Of a stretch of DNA of 64,000 bases, positions 22,930-35,714 are shown piece after piece (the stretch's first letter is position 1; each line of letters starts with the position of its first letter). The position numbers and the translations under genes are program-made. The notes beneath the pieces were generated by a model. The model saw only the letters and a program-made list of their open reading frames with translations, made no database searches and had not been told where the DNA came from. Source of the DNA: Termitomyces sp. T153 (lineage: Eukaryota; Basidiomycota; Agaricomycetes; Agaricales; Lyophyllaceae); contig JACKQL020000002.1 in NCBI GenBank assembly GCA_018296165.2, positions 806,001-870,000 of the forward strand, given 5' to 3'.

Positions 22930-23114
22930 AGTCAATATCATATATTAGAACCTTGTAACTACAAGGCAGGCTTGATATATTACAGCTTGTAATGGCAAGT
23001 ATCACATGCCTAGCCATTTTTGGCCAAATATTTCACCAATTGGGAGAATTGAACCTGTGATCATGATCCCAAAAACAATGATCAGTACAACAATAACCAC
23101 TCCACTATGGGACC
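22930..23114 (-). repeat. tRNA-headed SINE
   Basis: On the minus strand the head begins GGTCCCATAGTGGAGTGG (from 23114). An A box TAGTGGAGTGGTTA is at 23094-23107 and a B box GGTTCAATTCTC at 23044-23055, about 40 bp apart, as in a tRNA gene. The 3' side does not fold back on the acceptor strand and runs into unrelated sequence (AAATATTTGGCC...), so it is a SINE-like element and not a tRNA gene. The tail end is uncertain. A similar tail-like stretch (CTTGTAAGTACAAG) occurs near 23490. Confidence 0.5.
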
Positions 23115-24400
23115 TGAATTATAATACAAATTTGTAATAAGGGGAGCAAGCTCCCCTTCAAAATATCCCTGCCATCTTAAGCATATTAAGAAAACCTTAA
23201 CAGAACCTTAACAGAACCTAACCAAACCTTTAACTACCTGACTGGAACTCTAACTGGACCCTAACCAGGCTAACCATGTACTCAACAGGCAGGCCTCATG
23301 GGTACATAGGCCTATGTATTAAGATTTATCAATCAGTGTGTTAGTTCAATGGCTGTATTGTGTCTTCCCTAGAATTGTGTCCATCATCCAAAAAGCTGTT
23401 GGTTAAATTTTCTTTGGTTGTTTTCTTTTTGTCCGGTTTGACATTTGATGCTATTGACATCATGTGATGTTACAAAGACCATCTTGTAAGTACAAGCGTC
23501 AGTATATCACACTTTGCTTGTGATGACAGGTTGGTGATATATTACCCTGCCAGCCTCTGGTGTATCATGATCAAGATCTCCCTCCGACTTTATTCTCGCA
23601 CCTCGCACCCACACCATGGTATGTTCCGCTGATTGTAGTTAGATGGCTTCTGAAAAAGATTCTAACTTCATACCACTGTTCACATCGTTACACAGAAGAT
23701 TTTGGAATACAGACTGGCCACAGTGCGCCTCCCATCTCTTTGACGTATAGTGTAATATTCATACCAAAAAACAGCACGTCAAACTATGAACATCCCAATC
23801 TATGCATTTGCGAGGCCTGACCCAAGATTAGAGCACTCAGTCTAATTATCTCAAAGAAACAAAAACAGTTTTTGCTAGTGAGTACATAGTTTGTTCAGTT
23901 TTTACTGAGATCGGAGTTACTTGATGGCAGGGTCATGCCGAGCACCCACGGCTACTGGTATGACGACTGAGAAGTTTTCAATGAAGCGAGCCTGCAACGT
24001 ATACACCAGCAGATGATAGCCGCAAGCGAGCCCTTCAATGTTTTAAACACCCAGTGGATTCTTGATGGTACAGAATTTGAAAGCGTGTCCTCTTCTGTAT
24101 GAAAGGTCGGGCGACGAAAAATATTGTTTAGAATACAGATGGACACATGGGTGGACAGATTGTGTCAGTGGGGGATGGGACATATTGATTGTTGTGACTT
24201 ATACGTTTTTTACTTACATGTGTCCCATGGGAAGTCACTGGGCGACCTTGGAGCTAAGACTCCGCTTGATCTTATCGCGAAGCTGATCTAATCTTCTCTG
24301 AAAATTTTGATTTGCCGAAGATCGTCAAATGTTGAATGAGGATCCCCATACACGCTATGACTTGCATCTCCAAGTAGACGGACGTTTTCCGTCTTAAGTC
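23115..24400. other. intergenic DNA upstream of met2
   Basis: No gene is recognised. A run of near-repeats (variants of CCTTAACAGAACC) lies at 23190-23270. From about 23550 rightward CpG reappears, marking the change from decayed repeat DNA to host DNA. The last few hundred bases must hold the met2 promoter; I saw no clear TATA box. Confidence 0.5.
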
Positions 24401-25820
<1,420 letters not shown>

Positions 25821-26505
25821 ACACATGAGACAAGCCAAAAGTGCATGAGACATGAAGGAAATACTTTATGGTTATTTACGAACCGGTGTCCATCGCTTCC
25901 ACGGCCCTCTTGTCATAAACTCAACAGTTGGTGCGACAAAACTTCAATTTCTTACCATGATGTAGCGCAAGGGCAGCCAGTATGATCCACTTTTCATATT
26001 CACATTTAGGTGTGCGACAGCTTCCTCGGTAGAGACACTTGATAATCGTGAGCCTCACGTTTCGCCTGAGCATGTTACAGCACAACCGTCCCGTGACACT
26101 TCTGTTCGTTTTCCATTGTTCCAAGAAAATGGGTGCCGGGGGGAAATGGGCACCGCCCGGCAGTACACTGATCGAGGAACTGAAGGTGAAGGTGATTAAA
26201 TGAACAATGTCTACAAATCTATAAAGAGTAGTTTCAAAACATCATAGTATAGTAGTACTGTCTCGTTTAATTATCCTGCTTGCGAGTGCTTCAAAGCATG
26301 TTGGATCCAAAACGTAAGCATCTGTATGGTATTGAAACCCAGGCTAAGAGGAGTGGTCGAAGTTCCGTCCGACTTCATAAGGGTAGTCTCAAAGGCGTAT
26401 GTAGTGTAAGCCATGGTACCGGCTAAGGAGAGTTAGCATTGATTCAATCTGAGAATATGGGAGTGCTGACCGGGGCTAAGCTCACCAAAGGTCCACTGAA
26501 CATAA
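25821..26505. other. convergent intergenic region, met2 / unknown gene
   Basis: Lies between two genes whose 3' ends face each other. I see nothing coding and no clear hairpin terminator (fungal 3' ends rarely show one). Confidence 0.5.
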
Positions 26506-27470
26506 TTAGTAACTGCAAAGAAACGCCCATGACCTTTGCAAGTATCGCTGATCTGGAGAATCAGGCTTGAATTGGTGTGGGCAGAAAATTGATAAGATGA
26601 GACCGACCACAGCCCAGAGTGTCTGATACATATCTGAGGGTTTGTTAAGTTTATTTCCACTTGCGTTCTCGAACTACAATGCATCAGAGACATTAATATT
26701 TGAAAAGGTATTGAAATATAGGCTACATACCCAACATGGTTCGGTGAAATCCATCATGTCTTGGATCCCAAACTCCTCTGGAGAAACCAGGAAAATGAAG
26801 AATGGGAATTGGCGTTCGGGAGTCCCAGGCTGAGGAGGAAAAATTAGTTTGTCGGAAGCGGAATGATCCATCACGGGTACTACATACCAGGGCGAAGATG
26901 TCCCATCGCGCGTGGTGTGCAGTGCAAAGGCGTGAAACGTTCTGGAAGCGAAGAGCAGCTGCCTCTGGAGAGTCGAGAGCATGACGCCGAATAGCACGCA
27001 AAGACTCTGAGACAGTGTTCAGGACATAATCCTGCACAAGGGTAACGAACATTTGCTCATTGTCAATATTCTTGAAGAACCAGACATCATCTGTCTCGTA
27101 AGTAACATAACGGGGACTGGCGAGTCGCAATGGACACTCTTTGTCAATGTAATCGGAGGCATTCAATTCGGCGGGTTGTAGTGATGAGAAATCTGGAGAC
27201 TGTCTCTAATCGATCCAAGTATGCAGAAGGAAAATACTCACAAGCTTCGGCGAGAGCGGTAAATTTGATGTTGGGGCTGCGCTCAACTTCTTTGAGAGGC
27301 CTGGCACCATGAGGCCTTTGTAGTTCAGGGTATTCAGGCCATGTTAAGGCTCTCAAACGTGACGCCGTTGTCAGGCAGCGAGTCGTAGACCTGCGAAAAG
27401 TCGGAAGGCAGGCGCCCGAAAGATATTCCTGGATCGTAAAGACCATTTTGCTATCGGGATCGGCTGCCAT
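26506..27470 (-). CDS. unrecognised four-exon gene
   Basis: Exons on the minus strand are 27242-27470, 26888-27192, 26731-26829 and 26506-26673. They join in phase to 266 residues, start MAADPDSKMVFTIQEYLSG, end WAFLCSY. Introns are 49-58 bp with GTGAGT or GTATGT donors and AG acceptors. The protein is mixed alpha/beta-like with a central block YVTYETDDVWFFKNIDNEQM and a C-terminal hydrophobic stretch WAVVGLILSIF. I do not recognise a family and see no signal peptide. Clean splice phase across four exons and normal CpG content support a real host gene. The function is unknown. Confidence 0.7.
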
Positions 27471-28386
27471 TAGAGGTGCAGAGAAACGTTACGTTGAGAA
27501 GCTATGAGTGGCATCATGCCATAGCCTTATAAATGTGAAAACAAAGCGACAGTGGGGGCCATCGAGGCCATCTCCCGTAACGGGCTACGCCAGGTCCTTC
27601 AATTGTTGATCGTAACTTTTCATTGTCAGTCATGATCTATCTGAGTGTCCGACAATGATAAATCAAAATGGCCAGGTTGATGCGTCAGAGACCCAGAGCT
27701 CCGTCACAGCGGGAGAGGAACAAGCACAATACTAAATGGCCTCCGGCGACTTCGTCCATTGCGTTGTTGCTATTGTGTGACTGTGAGTGATAGTATACTT
27801 CAAGCCTCAAGTTGTGCAACAGTGGACAATAGCGGCATCAAACCTAGGCGGGCGGGCGCCGCGACCGCAACCTTTATCACTGTGTGTGTACGCTTCGAGT
27901 CTTTGTTAAAATATGATCGAGATGATGAGCAGACATGCTCAACTTTCTTGACCCAACATACTTGGTCAATTTGGCTGGTCCCATCAGCACTTGTTTCAAC
28001 TCAATGCTGCATCCAATACACAGTCCAACGCATCGTCGACTGAGAACCATAATTCGCCTTGAAACCTGGATGCACATGAATATTGCAATCGAAAAGTCAG
28101 CCAGCAAGCCGCGAATGAATCTCCCCCATGATCTTTCGACTTTTTGCCCTCTTGACCACTTGTTTGACCACTTGGGACTCCACCATATTCTGGTAATGTC
28201 GATATGACGAACAAGTGTTCAGACAACGACCAGATAGCTTGAGCTCCTCAACATTCAATATCTTAGCATAAACTATTCGATATGTTACATCACAAGTCGT
28301 TAAATCATACACATACGTGAACGTAATAATTTACATCAATAACCAATGGTCCATCCAAAAAAAAAAAGAAAGCAACATTTCCCTCC
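27471..28386. other. intergenic region
   Basis: Must contain the promoter of the unknown gene (reading left from 27470) and the 3' flank of rgp1. Open frames of 70-94 codons on both strands show no motif and I treat them as chance. An A-rich run lies at 28358-28370. Confidence 0.5.
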
Positions 28387-31300
28387 TCACACATCAAAAA
28401 CAATATCCGCGGCTTTGAACGCCGTATTCCCGGGCCATATCCTCACCGGCACCTCACACTCCACCGTCTCCATCCTCACATCCCTCCACCCATCCTCCCC
28501 ACCTCCATAACTAACACCCACACCCACCCCGCCCGCCAAATCAGGTTTAATACCGTCATACCCCTCCTCTTCCTCTTCCTCTCCCTCCTCCTCCTCGTCA
28601 TACCCCTCAATATCACCGCTCTCTGTCCCGGCCTCAATCCCAGCAGTACCCGTACCCGCACCAAACAACGACGCAGCAAGAAACGCGCCCCACCCCATCG
28701 TCTTCGGACTCTGCAGCACCTCCTTATTCAAAGCAGCCCTCGACATGCGCCGCTGCTGCCGCTGCCGCTGCGGCATCAGCACCACCTTCTCCATCGGCGC
28801 CAACCCCCTCGTCGCAACCCAACAACTCCCCCACTCCCCCCTCCCCCCCTCCCTCCTCATCCCCCTAACTCTCACTCCCTCACTCCCCACCCACCCCGCT
28901 CCCTCCCCTTGTCCCCCTGCGCCTCCACCCACAACCGCAACCAAAAGACACAACCTCACCTTCCACTCCAAGCCCCCGAACCTCGTCACCGGCCCCCCCG
29001 GCACATCCTGCCCCACCCGCACCTGGAACGCCGGCGCCGCGTCCGACGGTATATCCAGCGTGAACGTCGTGCGCAGCGTCGAGAGCAGATGCGAGGAGTG
29101 GTGTTCTGCGTGGACGCGTTTGAGCTGGCGCGTAGGTGTCTGCGGCGATATAGTAGACGGGAGCGATTCGTGCGCTTCGAGGATAGCTGAGAGCTGTATA
29201 GTCGTGTACTTGTATTAGCAGGCGTCATGGAGACACAGAGAAAACGCACCTGAACAACCCTCGCCCGACTCTGCCTCTCGTTAATTTCCACAACACCCAC
29301 AACCGTCTCTCCAAGCCTATACGCCCCCTTTGCGAACGTAAGCACAGCAACTTTCACCCCATCCTTATTCACATCGTACGACGCTTCAAAGATTCATCAA
29401 ACACTCCTATAATCACAAAGCACACACACACACCTTTCTTTGGATTCCGCGTTAAAATCTCCACAGCCTCTCTACACCCACTCAACCCACCCTCAGCCCT
29501 CTCCATCTCCCTCTCCATCTCCCTCTCAAGCCGCTTCTCCTCCTCTGCCCACACTCCATACCCCTCACCACCACCACCACCACCAACCAAAAACCCATCC
29601 GTCCTCGGCGAAGCCGACTGCGGCACAGGCGAAATCGCCTCAGCAGGCAACTTGATCCTCACGCCTCTCGCGCTCGGATCAGGAAACGAACCGAGCAAAC
29701 GCCGTGCATAATCCCGCAGATCGTCAAACGTGCCCGTTAGAGGTGCCGATGCGGGTTCTAATAGGCGTACAGGGGGGGGGGAGTGTCTGTTCGAGTGAAT
29801 CAGATGCGGAAGAAAGGAAAGGACACGCACGAGGAGGAACGATCGGACCCTTCCCAGCTCTGTTGACCACCTTCCCAGTCTCCTCCACCACCTTCCCCTG
29901 CACCGCCGTCGCGCCCTTCGAGAGCGGCCACAGCACATCGTATGGTCTCGGTGTGCGTCCCACTGTCGGTGTCGGGTATGGGAACAACGGAGGGAAGAAG
30001 AAAGGATAGAAAGGCTTACCGACGACAGATCCGTAGACTCGAATCGGCACTCTCATGACTCTACTGACGCTCCCTTTGCTCATAAGCCCAGCTGCGGCCG
30101 AACCGGCTCTACACGTGCCCACCTCGAGCTCGTATGCAAACTTGAGAGTGCGGCCTTTGAATGTGGGCGGGAGTATGTCGGGGAGGGGGAGGGAGTATGT
30201 GTCTGTGTGTGGGGATGGAGAGTTAGTCTAGGTGTTCGTGTGCATGATCGGTGTGAATGAGATTGAAAGTGACAAAGCTTAAGCTCAAGCTCGAGACAGA
30301 AAACAGAAAAAGCGAAAGATAGCATGACAGAAAGACTGACTCACAGCTCCTCGACTCCCCAGGTCCAAGTACTAAATCAACAGCCAGCATCGCAGGCTGC
30401 ACTTCAAATGTCGGAAGCGGGGCTTCTGGATCCACTTCCTCTTCCTCCATCCCACCCAGCCTCATTCCCGTACTATCGACCGCGCCTCCGCCTCCGTCTA
30501 TCCCGAGCCCGCCGATCCCGAGTCCCACAGGCGCAGATGCAGGTGCAGCAGGCGAACTGACGAACCTCGTGCGCGGACTCTGGGTGAGGCTCGTCGAGGG
30601 ACGGGCCCTGTGGCCTAACGAGTTCGTACGACCTGGGAACGCAGGGAAATCGTGAGACGGGCTCAGCGAAGATGAGGATGACGGAGCGAAAGAAGGTGAA
30701 GGGACAAGAGACGAGTGCTCAGCAGACGAAATCAGATTCATCAGTCCACTCGAGAAGGACGCGGTCCTACTATGTGTGGGCCTCCTTCTATGGCCTACAC
30801 CGGGACTCAACGACGCAGAGATATCCATCCTTCCGCCGCCTACCACATTGCGCTTGAGCAGCGCCGCGCGCGTTGCTGCGAGGGTGTGTCTCTGCTCTTG
30901 GGTGCTGTGGAGGGACGGGGACGGCGTGAGGGAGAGTGTACCTTTGAGCTGGGCGTAGGAGTAGAGGATGAGCTCGTCAGATGCTGCGCGCGGGGTCTTG
31001 AGAGAGCCGGACGGGTAGCCGTGGCCCAAGGACATCTGGGACTGGCGGCGGGTGGCAGCGCGCGGATATGCGTAGACTGTGGCGCCGTGGGTGGGCGTTT
31101 CGATTGTGGGCGACGCGAGGGACGGCGTGGATGGATACGGCGACGAGACGCCCTCGACTATTGGATCGAGGGCGAGGGAGAACGTGGACGACGACGAGGC
31201 GGGCGTTGGCGCAGACACTTCTGCCTGGCCGTCGATTAAAGATTGTTTGCGGGCGTGGGGGTGCTTGGATCCAAGCGCGAGAGTTTCCGACCGCGTCAAA

Positions 31301-31867
31301 GGCGACGAGACGCGCGGCGACGTCGGCGCTGGCAGCACACATCAGCACAGTCTTCAATGCAATACAAGTCACCTCACGATGCCCAGGCAATACCCCAGAC
31401 TTGGGCGCCGCCGCAACATTTGCCTCCCCAATCTGTTCCTCCAACTCCCACGGCGCAATCGACACAGACAGCGACTTGGCAAGCAGTCTCCTTCTGCGCT
31501 GCTCCAGCAGCTCAGGGAGCTCCTCGCTCCCCTTGGCCTGCGGCACTGGCACCTTGCCCACGAGTCCCCTTCTCACCGACGCGTCTTCTGGGCTCGCAGT
31601 CGCGAATCTCGCACTTGTCGGCACAGGCGTGCTCGGTGGCCCAGGCGACGTCGGCGGCCGCGCGAGCGGCGCACTGCTAATCGAGTGCGCGCCACGCTTG
31701 TGTCGAGACGTCGAAGAGGAGGGTCCGGGTTGGCTCTGCGAGTGCGTGTTGGTGAAGGTTACTGTGACTGAGAAGAGCTCGCCTGCAAAAAATGAGGATT
31801 GTGAGGGCGTGACGACGACGCGCACGCCGGCGCTGGGATCGTCCGCAGCGGAGGCGAGACCTGGCAT
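28387..31867 (-). CDS. rgp1: Rgp1-family protein (Ric1-Rgp1 GEF complex), seven exons
   Basis: Rgp1 pairs with Ric1 as the exchange factor for the Golgi Rab Ypt6/Rab6 in retrograde traffic. Exons (minus) are 31378-31867, 30345-31328, 30020-30202, 29831-29962, 29434-29757, 29250-29383 and 28387-29193, which join in phase to about 1017 residues. Family landmarks: N-terminal VRVVVTPSQSSFFAGELFSV (arrestin-like strand), YSLPLPDILPPTFKG then LKFAYELEVGT, VMRVPIRVYGSV, DVNKDGVKVAVLTFAKGAYR then LGETVVGVVEINERQSR, and the C-terminal arrestin-like half. A long Ser/Pro-rich insert with SPLTRSETL lies in exon 2, and an acidic GYDEEEEGEEEEEE run near the C-terminus; such disordered inserts are common in basidiomycetes. 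The start at 31867 is chosen because an in-frame stop lies upstream. The intron 29758-29830 has an alternative 40-bp reading (29787-29826). Confidence 0.85.
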
Positions 31868-32793
31868 GAGGTCGAGGTCGAGCGTCAACGTGGCCGACAA
31901 ATCCTACCCGCGGATCCGACCGGTCTCATCGCGGGCCGCAACTCAGCCTACTTCACGCTACATATTTCATCCGTGAAGGGCGCCCTCCTCGGCCGCACCG
32001 CCCGCTACTAAACGCCATTAAATTAACATCACAATGTATTTAAATGCCGCCTTGATGTTTGACTCGCCCTCCATCCATAGTGTACCAGCTGTAATCGTTT
32101 TCTATTTTACATTTGTGCAATAAACGCTGTTCAATGAAAAACACAACCAATCCCGCTGTAAACATAAGATAATCGAAATCGATCTAGGTCCGCGTCCGGC
32201 ATAAATGGGTTTAGAATGTACAATTATATGTGTATTCACCCAGTGTAAATTCCAGTGTAAATGTATCATGTGATGCAAGTAAATCAGCATGTGACAAGCG
32301 TGTAGAATAAATTATTCAAGGCAAGTTCAATCCATTTATATTGGAGATTGAGGTCCGACTATGTACACACTTACCTACTGAAATAATGCTCCCTACAACA
32401 TTTTCTTCATTTGTTTATCGCCATTTATCATTGTCTTCATCCATTCATCAACATCCATTTCACAATCAACATCCTCTAATGTTCAGGATCATCCACTTAT
32501 TTTGCCCTCGCACCCACAACACTGCTGTGCTCAACAAAGCAAAGAAAGGACTCTCATCAGTTGTGGCAAAGTATCCAGATGTGTTGATGAATCTCAATGT
32601 ATTATTCCTTTCCTGGCAGTAAGTTATCATCAAAGTCACCTTTTCCCAACTAATTCCATTGTACAGAACCCACAATCATTCTCATTCCCCTTCCAAATAC
32701 CACACCTTGCATGGGTACGACAACAATAACATCATGACTATGACATTCCATGTGTTGAAGAAGCATGATTGTGTTTGGAGTTACAGTTCAGGG
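31868..32793. other. intergenic region between rgp1 and solo LTR III
   Basis: The first part must hold the rgp1 promoter. I found no gene; a 93-codon plus frame at 32341-32622 has no recognisable feature. Confidence 0.5.
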
Positions 32794-33939
32794 TGTCACG
32801 ACCCATTCCCTGGACCCCCGCACATTGCCCAACAACCCCCTGCCCCCCCAGAACCTCCCCCGACACCTCACCAAACTTCCACAGTGCTCTGCGCCTACTC
32901 CAGCTAACTCCGACACATCCTCGGCTAACTCCGATGGCCCCCTGGCCAACTCCGATGTCTTCTCTGCAGTTGGCAATGCTTCTCCTGGATCTCCTGAGCC
33001 CCTGGGACCATTCCCCTGCCATGCCTGACCCCATTACATGTCATCAACTTGACACCCTGGTTCCTCTGACTTACTTTGGAGTATCACAACAACCTCAGAA
33101 TGGCCCATGTCACCAATTGATCCCATCAACATATCAACGCAGCCTGCCCTCTGATTGTAACTGACACCTGTCAACTCCATCAAGCTCTGCCAAGCCCCAC
33201 TGCCACAGCCAACGTTCCCAAGAGCTCTCCAGTAGTCAGTATATAAGATGTAGAGTAGCTCTTCATACTCTAGTCTTGATATTGCTTAATGTTACCTATG
33301 GTCTGATTGTTTCTCTCTTGTGTTTTGTGTTCCATGTCTCATTTTCTTACTCTCAGTCTCCTGGTCATGTCTTGTCTCTATTCTGTTATTGTTTTTGTTG
33401 TTGTTTTGTATCTCCACCTGACTCTATTCTTGTTCTTGTCTCCATCTCATCTTGACTCCATCTCATTTTGTTCAACTCTGTCTTGTCTCATTTGATCTGT
33501 CCTGTCCATTGTGTTCCTATCTTTCCCAACCTTAACACCTTTGCAAACCCCACAATTATGCTTACAAATCCCAGACACTCTTTAACCAACTCCAGACCTC
33601 ACTACATGCTTGGCTCTGAACTCTATCAACCTCCATTGATCCCCCATCAAACTCTGGCTCTGCTTCCATCACTCACATAGCCTCCACCTCCTACGCACTC
33701 ACAATACTCACATATGGACTTGTGCCTGAACCCCACCAAGCCTGTCCCCCTTCCTGCAGCTTGTCCCCTACTCCTCCAGACCTCCCTGGACTTGCTCAGA
33801 TCAATCTCCACCAACTATCCTCACAAGTCCCAGTGTTTGAGACACCTCTGAATGCCCAGTTGTCAGTGCAGGGAATCACGTCTGCCTAGTAAGGACTCAC
33901 CCAGTGTAGCTGAGCCCTTGTGGTCAGTGGAACCTGACA
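32794..33939 (+). repeat. solo LTR (copy III), TSD CAGGG
   Basis: This 1146-bp LTR of the TGTCACGACC family runs TGTCACGACCC to GGAACCTGACA. It is flanked by perfect 5-bp duplications CAGGG at 32789-32793 and 33940-33944. It carries three minisatellite units, the TATATAAG box near 33240 and the R-type sequence AGTCTTGATATT near 33272. It is a clean product of LTR-LTR recombination after insertion. Confidence 0.92.
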
Positions 33940-33944
33940 CAGGG

Positions 33945-34979
33945 GGTATGAGTTTTTGTTGGATGGCTAGGTCATCACTTGTTGAGCACACAACATTATC
34001 CGTTCTTCAAATGAACTGACACATAAACCAAACAAAGTTTCACTGGTAGAGACAGGTGTGAGAAAGTTTAGTGGGAACACATGATTCATGTACGAAATAA
34101 ATTTAAAACATTGAGGGAAAGAATGGTGAAAACTAACTATAATTATTTTCAAAATACTAACACTGTGAAGATGTATTAATGCAGTGTTTGTACATGAAAG
34201 CAGGATAAAACTGCTCCTGTACATTGTTAAAAATTTAAAAGATATAGTTATATGCAGTGTACCATATTCTTAGAAACCCTCAACAAATTCCAACTGACAA
34301 GACTGAAATAAAGAGGCAACAATTGCCAGAGAATTTTGTATTGGTCTGCATGCATTGATTTGAGCTCAGGACTACAGCGAGAACAGAAACATAAAAACCA
34401 GGCAGAGTTCCATATGGCAAGTGCCTCAAGAGATTTATGACAGAAATGGGGGCTGTCATATAACATCCCAGACAGCACAACATTTGGAAGGGTGTAAGCA
34501 ATGAGGGCTGGGAGACCAATTGAACAACCAAGACCAAGTATATTCCACCTGGGCCCACAGCAACCACTGCCTGCCTACACACACATGGATGATGTTGGTT
34601 GAGTTCAAACAAGTGGTCATCCTGTCAACTCAGGAAACACCAGACTGAATTTCCCACTTATGTGGAATGAGATTGACAAGGATGGACAAAAACAAAATGT
34701 AATGGACCATTGAATATCATTTGCAAATATAGTACAGCAATGCAGGGAGGGAAGAATGAAGGCCGAACATGTGACAGGAAACAAGGAGGTTGAATGCCAT
34801 ACCAGGATCAGCTACCAAATAGTCATCAATCAATTGGAGTGACAAGTCATAATTAGCTAGCATAGAAGGAAAACAAAGTCAAATGCAGTCAGCAACAGCA
34901 GAGTATACTGCAGATATACTGAATTTATCCCCCATATACAAAAGTGACTTAATGATATCCACTCTCAAAGGCTGGTGAC
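33945..34979. other. AT-rich decayed DNA
   Basis: Contains a 110-codon minus frame (34280-34612) rich in hydrophobic residues (GGIYLVLVVQLVSQPSLL), possibly a membrane protein relic. I cannot assign it. The stretch is CpG-poor and shows no exon structure. Confidence 0.35.
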
Positions 34980-35324
34980 TCAAATAGGAGCTGGAAAGAG
35001 TAATGAATTGGCACCAAGAAACGACAAAAAATAAATGTACAAGTCAAGAGAGTAGATAGCACAGATTAGGATAAAAAAATCGACAGCATCCTCACTAATG
35101 ATACAGATAATATGGAACTGTTTTGCATCATGCAAAGGGCAGGTGAGCCACATTGCCTTGAAGTGTGGTGACAGCCTGGTGAACACCAAGGCATGGATAC
35201 AAAAAGTAGCATTGCCAACCAACAAGATTAAATTGCCATTGAAGAATTGAACAGAAGAGATGTTGGATAGTATTGGGTCAGAGGACAAAGGAAAATGGTG
35301 TGCAGGAACTGGGAAAAGAGACAT
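34980..35324 (-). pseudogene. BTB/POZ-domain protein fragment
   Basis: The frame reads FFNGNLILLVGNATFCIHAL followed by VFTRLSPHFKAMW, then AVDFFILICAIY. This matches the order of a fungal BTB domain (DGNxxLxxxxxxFxVHxxxLxxxSxxFxxM, then a later FLxxIY helix). It lacks the start of a full protein and has no partner exons that I could find, so it is a fragment. BTB domains mediate protein-protein contacts; agaric genomes have many such genes near repeats. Confidence 0.5.
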
Positions 35325-35714
35325 TGCTGTAAAAAGCTAGAATAACGCTGTAGAGAGACAAAGTAAAGGAACACTGAAACACCTTAATGACCAATAGTCT
35401 CAGAAAGATGAATCAAAGAATAATATTTTAAAAAAAGGAGATGTTATGAAAATCTAACAAACAATTGAGGAGCCTGATAAAAGAGGAACACGTGCGTAAG
35501 CAAAATAAAAATGAACGCTGGAAAAGAAGAGAAGGGAAGGTCTTGCGTCCAGAGTGCCATGGGGGACGGTAGCAATAGAAAAAAAAATGAATAATTTAGA
35601 ACGGGCCGTCCGGACCGAAAAACGTGAAGATTTATCTGAATCAACCTTTTCGTTTTTTTTCGATAGTCTCCAAGAACCCACTACTAAAGTAGCGGGAACT
35701 ACAAAAAATGTAAC

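Noticed and set aside
23044..23114. A functional tRNA gene
   Set aside because: tRNA-like boxes, but the 3' side does not pair with the 5' side to make an acceptor stem.
28745..31976. Several 150-300 codon plus-strand ORFs opposite rgp1
   Set aside because: They are shadows of the GC-rich rgp1 exons, whose minus-strand reading has family motifs and in-phase introns.
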